From Notolepis coatsorum (Eukaryota; Chordata; Actinopteri; Aulopiformes; Paralepididae): DNA of 64,000 nt. The notes below the pieces were generated by a model. That model was given only the letters and a program-made list of their open reading frames with translations, made no database searches and was not told the DNA's origin. Below are positions 1 to 12,322 of the stretch, in pieces. Each line of letters starts with the position of its first letter. Positions within the stretch are counted from its first letter, which is position 1. The DNA lies in contig OZ020591.1 of NCBI GenBank assembly GCA_963971535.1, positions 13,547,577 to 13,611,576 of the forward strand, written 5' to 3'. The position numbers and the translations under genes were made by a program.

Positions 1-231
1 AGGGCAAATACCGCCGCCTATCGTCTCCCGGATGGTAATGCACATCATTGGATTGGATTAGGTGGCCATGTGCATCAGAAAAAAAGTCCAGTCCAGGGTT
101 TTCCTATCTCTGGCATGCAGTATCGTGTTACCAGATTGACTGAGGACCCTCAGAGCAACGTCGATTATGTGTTTCGGACTATAACGTTGGATCAATACAA
201 CGCGATCAATATTTGGAATGGCGATCAGTAA
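1..231 (+). CDS. 3' end of an unidentified reading frame, cut by the window edge
   Basis: Frame 1 is open from the first base for 76 codons to a TAA at 229-231. The peptide is rich in Gly, His, Gln and Asp and ends in NIWNGDQ. I see no transmembrane segment, zinc ligands or known catalytic motif, and I do not recognise the family. A short stem-loop followed by seven T lies just after the stop. The start and any upstream exons are outside the window. It could be the last exon of a host gene, the end of a mobile-element protein, or a chance open frame; 76 codons without a stop is only moderate evidence. Confidence 0.35.
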   Translation, partial: RANTAAYRLPDGNAHHWIGLGGHVHQKKSPVQGFPISGMQYRVTRLTEDPQSNVDYVFRTITLDQYNAINIWNGDQ

Positions 232-251
232 TTGGATTAATCTTTTTGCAG

Positions 252-307
252 AACATCTGATGTGAGGTAAGGACTCTATTTTACCAGTATTGGGTTAATC
301 AGATGTT
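252..307. other. 10-bp inverted repeat with T run after the edge ORF
   Basis: AACATCTGAT at 252-261 is the exact reverse complement of ATCAGATGTT at 298-307, with a 36-nt loop, and seven T follow at 306-312. It starts 21 bases after the stop codon of the edge ORF. The form resembles a 3'-end hairpin but could equally be the relic of a small inverted-repeat element. Confidence 0.45.
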
Positions 308-312
308 TTTTT

Positions 313-689
313 CATTGTGATCACAACGTGTCTGTGTGTGTGTGTGCGTGTATGACGTTAGCGCTGACCAGGTCATGGATAATAGATTTTTCAGCCCGCT
401 TCTCTAGCGTCCATAAGTACACATATACTATCGATAATCTAGCGTTTATTTGAAAACTATTCATAAATCAGCCGAAAAATGACAAGGTGTTTTGTGTATT
501 CCACTAAAGAGCTATTATTGCGGAATTTCTCTGAACTCTCCGAAACTATACTCGTATTCAAAACGGTATAAAACGGAAATGTACCAATGAAAAAACAATC
601 CGTTTCGTACATGTTGACTGCAAGCAAGTAATTGATAAGCGAAGGGTGTTTTAGACCCATAGCCATAATTTAAGATATAGTTTAAGCGT
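313..689. other. No gene recognised; short TG tract
   Basis: Apart from a short TG-rich tract at about 329-354 nothing here is recognisable. A 69-codon open frame on the minus strand (457-666) has no family features and is probably chance. Confidence 0.5.
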
Positions 690-1065
690 TCGCAAATATC
701 CCCAACCTCCCATTGACTAAAGCGCTGGCACTCAAGGGGTTATCTGGGCAAAGGGGCGTGGCACCCAATGTGTTAATAAACCTAAGAGCTGACTGATATG
801 CAGAATCCAGAGGTTTAAGAGCTGATGCTGCAGCATGCCTATAAATTACATCACCATATTCCAAAACTGATAAGAACAACAATTATTTTCCTACTAATTA
901 GAAGAAAATCTGTTTCTGTACAGGACACCAAATTTCTTGTACAGGAAACCAATTTTCTGTCGCAGTTTAGAGGCAAGATTATCCACATGGAACTTAAATG
1001 TAAATTTCCCGTAGAGCCACAGGCCAAGATATTTATACTCAGTGACTCTCTATACAAGAGCCACT
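690..1065 (-). pseudogene. LINE reverse-transcriptase C-terminal fragment
   Basis: Read on the minus strand in two frames, this matches the plus-strand LINE at 31688-32470. From 1065 downward it has the stretch LWLYGKFTFKFHVDNLA, then KLRQKIGFLY, then after a frameshift FLSVLEYGDVIYRHAAAS and LKPLDSAYQSALRFI. These are the thumb and C-terminal part of a CR1/L2/Rex-type (Jockey superfamily) reverse transcriptase. Homology stops after ALRFI at about 775, where unrelated sequence begins with TTAA (774-777). No catalytic RT motif is present, so this is a dead 5'-truncated copy. Confidence 0.7.
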
Positions 1066-1327
1066 GACAGTAGATACCTGCACAGATACCTTACTAGCAT
1101 TAACTCATTGACTGCTGTTTTCGGGCCCTGTCTAAGCACTGCCACGCTTTAAAAGATAGGAGTCCATCACCTTGTTTGTAGAGCTATAACTATATTCTAT
1201 ATTATAGCTATGGATACATTACTATGGTCATTTGACAGTGACTTTCTTCCGGTCAATAATTTTTCCATGCATACATTCGTGCATTATACCGTGGTGCATA
1301 TAAGTATGTTTTTAGATCGGTCTGGGG
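1066..1327. other. Unassigned spacer
   Basis: AT-rich sequence without a recognisable gene. TTAACTCATTGACTGC near 1100 loosely resembles a piggyBac-type end, but no partner end was found. Confidence 0.4.
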
Positions 1328-1476
1328 TAGGGCTGGGCGATATAACGATAACGATAAATATCGCGATATATTTTAATAATCGATATCGAATATCGAAATA
1401 AAGAAAAATCGTTTTTATTTTTTATACTTATAACAATTCGATAATTATGATTTTTTTTCTATATCGCCCAGCCCTA
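1328..1476. mobile_element. 149-bp hAT-type MITE (TAGGGCTGGGCG ends)
   Basis: Terminal inverted repeats TAGGGCTGGGCGATAT and ATATCGCCCAGCCCTA bound a 149-bp element full of TATCG-type motifs. It is flanked by a perfect 8-bp duplication GTCTGGGG (1320-1327 and 1477-1484), the hAT target-site length. The first 65 or so bases are the same as those of the 808-bp element at 12323-13130, so both belong to one family. No coding capacity; movement would depend on a hAT transposase made elsewhere. Confidence 0.9.
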
Positions 1477-1484
1477 GTCTGGGG

Positions 1485-1851
1485 TAATGCTGAGGAATAG
1501 CCTTATGCGTGTATTATACTATAACTGTTGCCGTTTCTTGCCTGGACCAGCTATTATTCTCAAATCAAATCTATATTCGTTTTTTGATGCTTTGATCGTC
1601 ACCAACGGCATATGTTGTGGAGTAACATTACACACACGTTCAGTTCGAGGTGAAGGCATGGTTGGATCAACGCAAGATTGATATCATATAGCCCTTACCT
1701 TGACTAGGATGTACCTAGTCAAAGAATATTCCAATTATCTGATCGTGATTCTGAACGTTGACATTAGGGCCGTTCTTTCAACCTAAAAGTGCACTTTCTT
1801 CAACCTCGAACCTAAATTCCTTAGCAACCTGTGTTACCAAGTAAACAAATC
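1485..1851. other. Unassigned spacer before the satellite
   Basis: No gene or repeat recognised. A 64-codon open frame at 1487-1681 has no family features. Confidence 0.4.
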
Positions 1852-4800
1852 ACAGAATGATAGCCAGTTAGCCAGCACCAGCCTGGTACCGACGTTAGCT
1901 CTCAGAACGATAGCCAGTTAGCCAGCACCAGCCTAGTACCGACGTTATCTCTCAGAACGATAGCCAGTTAGCCAGCACCAGCCTGGTACCGACGTTAGCT
2001 CCCAGAACGATAGCCAGTTAGCCAGCACCAGCCTGGTACCGACGTTAGCTCCCAGAACGATAGCCACGTTAGTTAGCCAGCACCAGCCTAGTACCGACGT
2101 TAGTTCCCAGAACGATATCCAGTTAGCCAGCACCAGCCTGGTACCTACGTTATCTCTCAGAACGATATCCAGTTAGCCAGCACCAGCCTAGTACCGACGT
2201 TATCTCTCAGAACGATATCCAGTTAGCCAGCACCAGCCTGGTACCGATGTTAGCTCTCAGAACGATAGCCAGTTAGCCAGCACCAGCCTGGTACCGACGT
2301 TAGCTCTCAGAACGATAGCCAGTTAGCCAGCACCAGCCTGGTACCGACGTTAGCTCTCAGAACGATATCCAGTTAGCCAGCACCAGCCTGGTACCGACGT
2401 TAGCTCTCAGAACGATAGCCAGTTAGCCAGCACCAGCCTGGTACCGACGTTAGTTCCCAGAACGATAGCCAGTTAGCCAGCACCAGCCTGGTACCGACGT
2501 TATCTCTCAGAACGATAGCCAGTTAGCCAGCACCAGCCTGGTACCGATGTTAGTTCCCAGAACGATAGCCAGTTAGCCAGCACCAGCCTGGAACCGACGT
2601 TAGTTCCCAGAACGATAGCCAGTTAGCCAGCACCAGCCTGGTACCGACGTTAGTTCCCAGAACGATAGCCAGTTAGCCAGCACCAGCCTGGTACTGACGT
2701 TAGCTCTCAGAACGATAGCCAGTTAGCCAGCACCAGCCTGGTACCGACGTTAGCTCCCAGAACGATATCCAGTTAGCCAGCACCAGCCTGGTACCGACGT
2801 TAGTTCCCAGAACGATATCCAGTTAGCCAGCACCAGCCTGGTACCGACGTTAGCTCCCAGAACGATAGCCAGTTAGCCAGCACCAGCCTAGTACCGACGT
2901 TAGTTCCCAGAACGATAGCCAGTTAGCCAGCACCAGCCTGGTACCGACGTTAGTTCCCAGAACGATAGCCAGTTAGCCAGCACCAGCCTGGTACCGACGT
3001 TAGTTCCCAGAACGATAGCCAGTTAGCCAGCACCAGCCTGGTACCGATGCTGGCTCTCAGAACGATAGCCAGTTAGCCAGCACCAGCCTAGTACCGACGT
3101 TAGCTCCCAGAACGATATCCAGTTAGCCAGCACCAGCCTGGTACCGACGCTGGTTCTCAGAACGATAGCCAGTTAGCCAGCACCAGCCTAGTACCGACGT
3201 TAGCTCTCAGAACGTTAGCCAGTTAGCCAGCACCAGCCTGGTACCGACGCTGGCTCTCAGAACGATAGCCAGTTAGCCAGCACCAGCCTGGTACCGACGT
3301 TATCTCCCAGAACGATATCCAGTTAGCCAGCACCAGCCTAGTACCGACGTTATCTCTCAGAACGATATCCAGTTAGCCAGCACCAGCCTGGTACCGACGT
3401 TATCTCTCAGAACGATATCCAGTTAGCCAGCACCAGCCTGGTACCGACGTTAGCTCTCAGAACGATAGCCAGTTAGCCAGCACCAGCCTGGTACCGACGT
3501 TATCTCTCAGAACGATAGCCAGTTAGCCAGCACCAGCCTGGTACCGACGTTATCTCTCAGAACGATATCCAGTTAGCCAGCACCAGCCTGGTACCGACGT
3601 TAGCTCCCAGAATGTTAGCCAGCACCAGCCTAGTACCGACGTTAGCTCCCAGAATGATATCCAGTTAGCCAGCACCAGCCTGGAACCGACGTTAGTTCCC
3701 AGAACGATAGCCAGTTAGCCAGCACCAGCCTGGTACCGACGTTAGTTCCCAGAACGATAGCCAGTTAGCCAGCACCAGCCTGGTACTGACGTTAGCTCTC
3801 AGAACGATAGCCAGTTAGCCAGCACCAGCCTGGTACCGACGTTAGCTCCCAGAACGATATCCAGTTAGCCAGCACCAGCCTGGTACCGACGTTAGTTCCC
3901 AGAACGATATCCAGTTAGCCAGCACCAGCCTGGTACCGACGTTAGCTCCCAGAACGATAGCCAGTTAGCCAGCACCAGCCTAGTACCGACGTTAGTTCCC
4001 AGAACGATAGCCAGTTAGCCAGCACCAGCCTGGTACCGACGTTAGTTCCCAGAACGATAGCCAGTTAGCCAGCACCAGCCTGGTACCGACGTTAGTTCCC
4101 AGAACGATAGCCAGTTAGCCAGCACCAGCCTGGTACCGATGCTGGCTCTCAGAACGATAGCCAGTTAGCCAGCACCAGCCTAGTACCGACGTTAGCTCCC
4201 AGAACGATATCCAGTTAGCCAGCACCAGCCTGGTACCGACCCTGGTTCTCAGAACGATAGCCAGTTAGCCAGCACCAGCCTAGTACCGACGTTAGCTCTC
4301 AGAACGTTAGCCAGTTAGCCAGCACCAGCCTGGTACCGACGCTGGCTCTCAGAACGATAGCCAGTTAGCCAGCACCAGCCTGGTACCGACGTTATCTCCC
4401 AGAACGATAGCCACGTTAGTTAGCCAGCACCAGCCTAGTACCGACGTTAGTTCCCAGAACGATATCCAGTTAGCCAGCACCAGCCTAGTACCGACGTTAT
4501 CTCTCAGAACGATATCCAGTTAGCCAGCACCAGCCTGGTACCGACGTTATCTCTCAGAACGATATCCAGTTAGCCAGCACCAGCCTGGTACCGACGTTAG
4601 CTCTCAGAACGATAGCCAGTTAGCCAGCACCAGCCTGGTACCGACGTTATCTCTCAGAACGATAGCCAGTTAGCCAGCACCAGCCTGGTACCGACGTTAT
4701 CTCTCAGAACGATATCCAGTTAGCCAGCACCAGCCTGGTACCGACGTTAGCTCCCAGAATGTTAGCCAGCACCAGCCTAGTACCGACGTTAGCTCCCAGA

Positions 4801-7800
4801 ATGATATCCAGTTAGCCAGCACCAGCCTAGTACCAACGTTAGCTCCCAGAACGATAGCCAGTTAGCCAGCACCAGCCTGGTACCGACGTTAGCTCTCAGA
4901 ACGATATCCAGTTAGCCAGCACCAGCCTGGTACCGACGTTAGCTCCCAGAACGATATCCAGTTAGCCAGCACCAGCCTGGTACCGACGTTAGCTCTCAGA
5001 ACGATATCCAGTTAGCCAGCACCAGCCTGGTACCGACGTTAGCTCTCAGAACGATATCCAGTTAGCCAGCATCAGCCTGGTACCGACGTTAGCTCCCAGA
5101 ACGATAGCCAGTTGGCCAGCACCAGCCTGGTACCGATGTTAGTTCCCAGAACGATAGCCAGTTAGCCAGCACCAGCCTGGTACCGACGTTAGTTCCCAGA
5201 ACGATAGCCAGTTAGCCAGCACCAGCCTGGTACCGACGTTAGCTCTCAGAACGATAGCCAGTTAGCCAGCACCAGCCTGGTACCGACGTTAGTTCCCAGA
5301 ACGATATCCAGTTAGCCAGCACCAGCCTGGTACCGACGTTAGCTCCCAGAACGATATCCAGTTAGCCAGCACCAGCCTGGTACCGACGTTAGTTCCCAGA
5401 ACGATATCCAGTTAGCCAGCACCAGCCTGGTACCGACGTTAGCTCCCAGAACGATAGCCAGTTAGCCAGCACCAGCCTAGTACCGACGTTAGTTCCCAGA
5501 ACGATAGCCAGTTAGCCAGCACCAGCCTGGTACCGACGTTAGTTCCCAGAACGATAGCCAGTTAGCCAGCACCAGCCTGGTACCGACGTTAACTCCCAGA
5601 ACGATATCCAGTTAGCCAGCACCAGCCTGGTACCGATGCTGGCTCTCAGAACGATAGCCAGTCAGCCAGCACCAGCCTAGTACCGACGTTAGCTCTCAGA
5701 ACGTTAGCCAGTTAGCCAGCACCAGCCTGGTACCGACGCTGGCTCTCAGAACGATAGCCAGTTAGCCAGCACCAGCCTAGTACCGACGTTAGCTCTCAGA
5801 ACGATAGCCAGTTAGCCAGCACCAGCCTGGTACCGACGTTATCTCCCAGAACGATAGCCACGTTAGTTAGCCAGCACCAGCCTAGTACCGACGTTAGTTC
5901 CCAGAACGATATCCAGTTAGCCAGCACCAGCCTAGTACCGACGTTATCTCTCAGAACGATATCCAGTTAGCCAGCACCAGCCTGGTACCGACGTTATCTC
6001 TCAGAACGATATCCAGTTAGCCAGCACCAGCCTGGTACCGACGTTAGCTCTCAGAACGATAGCCAGTTAGCCAGCACCAGCCTGGTACCGACGTTATCTC
6101 TCAGAACGATAGCCAGTTAGCCAGCACCAGCCTGGTACCGACGTTATCTCTCAGAACGATAGCCAGTTAGCCAGCACCAGCCTAGTACCGACGTTAGTTC
6201 CCAGAATGATAGCCAGTTAGCCAGCACCAGCCTAGTACCGACGTTAGCTCCCAGAACGATATCCAGTTAGCCAGCACCAGCCTGGTACCGACGTTAGCTC
6301 TCAGAACGATATCCAGTTAGCCAGCACCAGCCTGGCACCGACGTTAGCTCTCAGAACGATATCCAGTTAGCCAGCATCAGCCTGGTACCGACGTTAGCTC
6401 CCAGAACGATAGCCAGTTGGCCAGCACCAGCCTGGTACCGATGTTAGTTCCCAGAACGATAGCCAGTTAGCCAGCACCAGCCTGGTACTGACGTTAGTTC
6501 CCAGAACGATAGCCAGTTAGCCAGCACCAGCCTGGTACCGACGTTAGCTCTCAGAACGATAGCCAGTTAGCCAGCACCAGCCTGGTACCGACGTTAGTTC
6601 CCAGAACGATATCCAGTTAGCCAGCACCAGCCTGGTACCGACGTTAGCTCCCAGAACGATATCCAGTTAGCCAGCACCAGCCTGGTACCGACGTTAGTTC
6701 CCAGAACGATATCCAGTTAGCCAGCACCAGCCTGGTACCGACGTTAGCTCCCAGAACGATTGCCAGTTAGCCAGCACCAGCCTAGTACCGACGTTAGTTC
6801 CCAGAACGATAGCCAGTTAGCCAGCACCAGCCTGGTACCGACGTTAACTCCCAGAACGATATCCAGTTAGCCAGCACCAGCCTGGTACCGACGCTGGCTC
6901 TCAGAACGATAGCCAGTCAGCCAGCACCAGCCTAGTACCGACGTTAGCTCTCAGAACGTTAGCCAGTTAGCCAGCACCAGCCTGGTACCGACGCTGGCTC
7001 TCAGAACGATAGCCAGTTAGCCAGCACCAGCCTAGTACCGACGTTAGCTCTCAGAACGATAGCCAGTTAGCCAGCACCAGCCTGGTACCGACGTTATCTC
7101 CCAGAACGATAGCCACGTTAGTTAGCCAGCACCAGCCTAGTACCGACGTTAGTTCCCAGAACGATATCCAGTTAGCCAGCACCAGCCTAGTACCGACGTT
7201 ATCTCTCAGAACGATATCCAGTTAGCCAGCACCAGCCTGGTACCGACGTTATCTCTCAGAACGATATCCAGTTAGCCAGCACCAGCCTGGTACCGACGTT
7301 AGCTCTCAGAACGATAGCCAGTTAGCCAGCACCAGCCTGGTACCGACGTTATCTCTCAGAACGATAGCCAGTTAGCCAGCACCAGCCTGGTACCGACGTT
7401 ATCTCTCAGAACGATAGCCAGTTAGCCAGCACCAGCCTAGTACCGACGTTAGTTCCCAGAATGATAGCCAGTTAGCCAGCACCAGCCTAGTACCGACGTT
7501 AGCTCTCAGAACGATAGCCAGTTAGTTAGCCAGCACCAGCCTAGTACCGACGTTAGCTCTCAGAACGATAGCCAGTTAGCCAGCACCAGCCTGGTACCGA
7601 CGTTAGCTCCCAGAACGATAGCCAGTTAGCCAGCACCAGCCTAGTACCGACGTTAGCTCCCAGAACGATAGCCAGTTAGCCAGCACCAGCCTGGTACCTA
7701 CGTTAGTTCCCAGACCGATAGCCAGTTAGCCAGCACCAGCCTAGTACCGACGTTAGCTCCCAGAACGTTAGCCAGCACCAGCCTAGTACCGACGTTAGCT

Positions 7801-10800
7801 CCCAGAATGATATCCAGTTAGCCAGCACCAGCCTAGTACCGACGTTAGCTCCCAGAACGATAGCCAGTTAGCCAGCACCAGCCTGGTACCGATGTTAGCT
7901 CTCAGAACGATAGCCAGTCAGCCAGCACCAGCCTGGTACCGACGTTATCTCTCAGAACGATAGCCAGTTAGCCAGCACCAGCCTGGTACCGACGTTAGCA
8001 ATCAGAACGATAGCCAGTTAGCCAGCACCAGCCTAGTACCGACGTTATCTCTCAGAACGATAGCCAGTTAGCCAGCACCAGCCTAGTACCGACGCTGGCT
8101 CTCAGACCGATAGCCAGTTAGCCAGCACCAGCCTGGTACCGACGTTAGTTCCCAGAACGATAGCCAGTTAGCCAGCACCAGCCTGGTACCTACGTTAGCT
8201 CCCAGAACGATAGCCAGTTAGCCAGCACCAGCCTGGTACCGACGTTAGCTCTCAGAATGATAGCCAGTTAGCCAGCACCAGCCTGGTACCGACGTTAGCT
8301 CCCAGAACGATATCCAGTTAGCCAGCACCAGCCTGGTACCGACGTTAGCTCTCAGAACGATATCCAGTTAGCCAGCACCAGCCTGGCACCGACGTTAGCT
8401 CTCAGAACGATATCCAGTTAGCCAGCATCAGCCTGGTACCGACGTTAGCTCCCAGAACGATAGCCAGTTGGCCAGCACCAGCCTGGTACCGATGTTAGTT
8501 CCCAGAACGATAGCCAGTTAGCCAGCACCAGCCTGGTACTGACGTTAGTTCCCAGAACGATAGCCAGTTAGCCAGCACCAGCCTGGTACCGACGTTAGCT
8601 CTCAGAACGATAGCCAGTTAGCCAGCACCAGCCTGGTACCGACGTTAGTTCCCAGAACGATATCCAGTTAGCCAGCACCAGCCTGGTACCGACGTTAGCT
8701 CCCAGAACGATATCCAGTTAGCCAGCACCAGCCTGGTACCGACGTTAGTTCCCAGAACGATATCCAGTTAGCCAGCACCAGCCTGGTACCGACGTTAGCT
8801 CCCAGAACGATTGCCAGTTAGCCAGCACCAGCCTAGTACCGACGTTAGTTCCCAGAACGATAGCCAGTTAGCCAGCACCAGCCTGGTACCGACGTTAACT
8901 CCCAGAACGATATCCAGTTAGCCAGCACCAGCCTGGTACCGACGCTGGCTCTCAGAACGATAGCCAGTCAGCCAGCACCAGCCTAGTACCGACGTTAGCT
9001 CTCAGAACGTTAGCCAGTTAGCCAGCACCAGCCTGGTACCGACGCTGGCTCTCAGAACGATAGCCAGTTAGCCAGCACCAGCCTAGTACCGACGTTAGCT
9101 CTCAGAACGATAGCCAGTTAGCCAGCACCAGCCTGGTACCGACGTTATCTCCCAGAACGATAGCCACGTTAGTTAGCCAGCACCAGCCTAGTACCGACGT
9201 TAGTTCCCAGAACGATATCCAGTTAGCCAGCACCAGCCTAGTACCGACGTTATCTCTCAGAACGATATCCAGTTAGCCAGCACCAGCCTGGTACCGACGT
9301 TATCTCTCAGAACGATATCCAGTTAGCCAGCACCAGCCTGGTACCGACGTTAGCTCTCAGAACGATAGCCAGTTAGCCAGCACCAGCCTGGTACCGACGT
9401 TATCTCTCAGAACGATAGCCAGTTAGCCAGCACCAGCCTGGTACCGACGTTATCTCTCAGAACGATAGCCAGTTAGCCAGCACCAGCCTAGTACCGACGT
9501 TAGTTCCCAGAATGATAGCCAGTTAGCCAGCACCAGCCTAGTACCGACGTTAGCTCTCAGAACGATAGCCAGTTAGTTAGCCAGCACCAGCCTAGTACCG
9601 ACGTTAGCTCTCAGAACGATAGCCAGTTAGCCAGCACCAGCCTGGTACCGACGTTAGCTCCCAGAACGATAGCCAGTTAGCCAGCACCAGCCTAGTACCG
9701 ACGTTAGCTCCCAGAACGATAGCCAGTTAGCCAGCACCAGCCTGGTACCTACGTTAGTTCCCAGACCGATAGCCAGTTAGCCAGCACCAGCCTAGTACCG
9801 ACGTTAGCTCCCAGAACGTTAGCCAGCACCAGCCTAGTACCGACGTTAGCTCCCAGAATGATATCCAGTTAGCCAGCACCAGCCTAGTACCGACGTTAGC
9901 TCCCAGAACGATAGCCAGTTAGCCAGCACCAGCCTGGTACCGATGTTAGCTCTCAGAACGATAGCCAGTCAGCCAGCACCAGCCTGGTACCGACGTTATC
10001 TCTCAGAACGATAGCCAGTTAGCCAGCACCAGCCTGGTACCGACGTTAGCAATCAGAACGATAGCCAGTTAGCCAGCACCAGCCTAGTACCGACGTTATC
10101 TCTCAGAACGATAGCCAGTTAGCCAGCACCAGCCTAGTACCGACGCTGGCTCTCAGACCGATAGCCAGTTAGCCAGCACCAGCCTGGTACCGACGTTAGT
10201 TCCCAGAACGATAGCCAGTTAGCCAGCACCAGCCTGGTACCTACGTTAGCTCCCAGAACGATAGCCAGTTAGCCAGCACCAGCCTGGTACCGACGTTAGC
10301 TCTCAGAATGATAGCCAGTTAGCCAGCACCAGCCTGGTACCGACGTTAGCTCCCAGAATGATAGCCAGTTAGCCAGCACCAGCCTGGTACCGACGTTAGC
10401 TCCCAGAATGTTAGCCAGCACCAGCCTAGTACCGACGTTAGCTCCCAGAACGATATCCAGTTAGCCAGCACCAGCCTGGTACCGACGTTAGCTCCCAGAA
10501 TGTTAGCCAGCACCAGCCTAGTACCGACGTTAGCTCCCAGAACGATATCCAGTTAGCCAGCACCAGCCTAGTACCAACGTTAGCTCCCAGAACGATATCC
10601 AGTTAGCCAGCACCAGCCTGGTACCGACGTTAGCTCTCAGAACGATAGCAAGTTAGCCAGCACCAGCCTGGTAACGACGTTAGTTCCCAGAACGATATCC
10701 AGTTAGCCAGCACCAGCCTGGTACCGACGTTAGCTCTCAGAACGATAGCCAGTTAGCCAGCACCAGCCTGGTACCTACGTTAGCTCTCAGAACGATAGCC

Positions 10801-10810
10801 ACGTTAGTTA
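1852..10810. repeat. 50-bp tandem satellite array, about 179 units, with higher-order repeats
   Basis: The unit, starting AGTTAGCCAGCACCAGCCTG and continuing GTACCGACGTTAGCTCTCAG then AACGATAGCC, is 50 bp and repeats without interruption for 8.96 kb. Variable positions (GTTAGC/GTTATC/GTTAGTT/GCTGGC, TCTC/TCCC, ATAGCC/ATATCC, GGTACC/AGTACC) form blocks. Rare marker variants recur at fixed spacing. Four markers recur 1,092 bp apart between about 2585 and 4400. Several (GGCACC, CATCAG, GATTGCC, GTTAGCAATC) recur exactly 2,051 bp apart, so about 6240-8290 and 8291-10340 are near-identical tandem blocks. Some units carry a 5-bp insertion (AGCCACGTTAGTTAGCC) or an 8-bp deletion. Weak open frames inside are by-products of the repeat. 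Confidence 0.98.
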
Positions 10811-11142
10811 GTCTGGTATTGTATGACTCAGCAATAACCATGAGCATTATAAAATATATAAAAAACACACATGGCATGATGGAATACCATAAACATATTT
10901 CTTGATGTTTCCTTTTTTTAAGTAAGTAAAGAGGCCTATGTTCATATCGGTGAGCACAATTTGTAACACAAAAAGAGAGATGTGTAGCCTATTTATTTAT
11001 TTAATATTTTATTTATTCATTTTATTATTATTATTTTATTTGTTGCCATGCCTAAAATAATAGTCAAGCATAGGGCTAAAACATTTTCATAAACAATAAT
11101 ATCATTGTTTGTTATATGGTTATAATAAAAGATTTTCTATAC
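10811..11142. other. AT-rich spacer, nothing recognised
   Basis: AT-rich sequence with TTATT runs near 10990-11040. No gene, TIR or RNA motif seen. Confidence 0.5.
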
Positions 11143-11290
11143 ATTTGTCTGATTGATTGATTGAAAACTTTATTAACAGATTGCAGAATGGGTACAATAC
11201 AGTACAGCTCAATACAGGATGAAGACCAGAAAAAGACTTTCGGCTTTTTTACATAAGGGTCCTCCATTTTCAATTCATCAAAACATTTAG
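11143..11290 (-). mobile_element. LINE 3'-end fragment with GATT tail
   Basis: Starts with TGATTGATTGATTG and continues AAAACTTTATTAACAGATTG and GCAGAATGGGTACAATACAG. The same block occurs at 47092 (same strand) and, reverse-complemented, at 36400-36480. This is a 3' UTR with an (AATC)n-type tail typical of target-primed LINEs, here on the minus strand. The related coding end is seen at 47330-47410 and 63650-63990. Confidence 0.75.
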
Positions 11291-11299
11291 AATTAAAAA

Positions 11300-11382
11300 C
11301 GAATATCGGTATCGGCCGATTGTGTTAGTTGAACAATCGGTATCGGTATCGGCCGCAAATTTTCATATCGGTGCATCCCTAT
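11300..11382 (-). mobile_element. End of a DNA transposon (TAGGGATGCACCGAT)
   Basis: On the minus strand the sequence begins TAGGGATGCACCGATATG and runs into repeated CGGCCGATACCGATACCG. This is the terminal pattern of a common vertebrate non-autonomous DNA element (probably hAT-like). A similar plus-strand end begins near 16333. No matching second end is visible, so it is a fragment. Confidence 0.55.
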
Positions 11383-11383
11383 T

Positions 11384-11905
11384 TAACGGTTGTCCGCCAA
11401 ACACGTATATAAACGTGGTTGGCGTCCATTGAGTTAAGAACTAATTCAAGATTGACAAGGGCCTCCTGAAGAGCATCAAAAGAAAGCTGCAATTTCTCAA
11501 TGGTCAACTGAACAGAATCAGCAGTACAGTACGCAATTGTATCATCAGAATACAAATGGAAATTACATCCGTACAAAGAAGAAACAATATGATTGATGTA
11601 GATCGTAAAAAGGACAGTACCCAAAACGGAACCTTGCGGCATACCTTTAGTTATGGACAGAAATTCAGATTGGGCTTGACCCAACTTCACACACTGACGC
11701 CTAGAAGATAGATAATCCCGAAACCAGACACAGGCATTACCATCTAAGCCAATGTTAGATTTTAGAAGCAGGTAGTCAGGTAGGCTTTTGACAAATCTAC
11801 AAAGAGGGAAGCTCAGTGTTTCTTCTTATCTAATGCTGAGATAATATAATTTGTAACCAGAGGGATGGCTGATGTAGTACTGTGTTTGGCTCTAAAACCA
11901 GATAT
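11384..11905 (-). pseudogene. LINE reverse-transcriptase core fragment
   Basis: Minus strand, from 11905 down: FRAKHSTTSAIPLVTN, then LFVDLSKAFD (RT motif A with Asp), then GMPQGSVLGTVLFTIYIN (motif B), then HLYSDDTIAY (motif C, YxDD type). These are the palm motifs of a Jockey-superfamily (CR1/L2-like) RT. The frame from 11690 to 11379 is open, but the upstream part (motif A) is in a different frame, so at least one frameshift separates them. Endonuclease and thumb are missing. Confidence 0.75.
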
Positions 11906-12314
11906 AAAAACATATAACAATTAACAATAAAATAAAGAACAAATTACAGAATCAAAATATATTCATCACAAGTCATCGACATCAGGGTTCATACAGGGGC
12001 AATATAAATCAGTCAAAACATCTGCAGCCAGATGTCTCTGCCTCAAAGTCATTAAGAATAACTTTAAATGCATCCAATGAGACCACCTACCAAAGATTCT
12101 GATAATTTTGCAACTGTTTCCAAGTAGAGGGAGCAACATACTTAAACCCCCTTTTTCCCAATTCAGTACAGGCTTTAGGGACAGATAGTAGGCATAAGTC
12201 CTAGGAGTAAAGACAATAACTTCCCATACATTTTTAAAGAATGTAGATCCATAGGTATGATGGAAGCAAACCAAGAATAGCCTTATAAATAAAAATATGC
12301 TAATGGTTAAGGCA
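11906..12314 (-). other. Unassigned sequence, possible LINE remnant
   Basis: A 102-codon minus-strand open frame (11966-12274) is present, but I cannot assign it. It lies between an RT fragment and an hAT insertion. Its sequence resumes at 13139 after that insertion, so it is the older host DNA of the insertion. Confidence 0.3.
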
Positions 12315-12322
12315 GACCATCC

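Noticed and set aside
774-1104. piggyBac-type MITE between TTAA at 774 and about 1100
   Set aside because: The ends do not match as inverted repeats and LINE coding sequence fills the interval.
1852-10810. CRISPR-like array
   Set aside because: There are no unique spacers; the whole 50-bp unit is repeated, and the genome is vertebrate-like.
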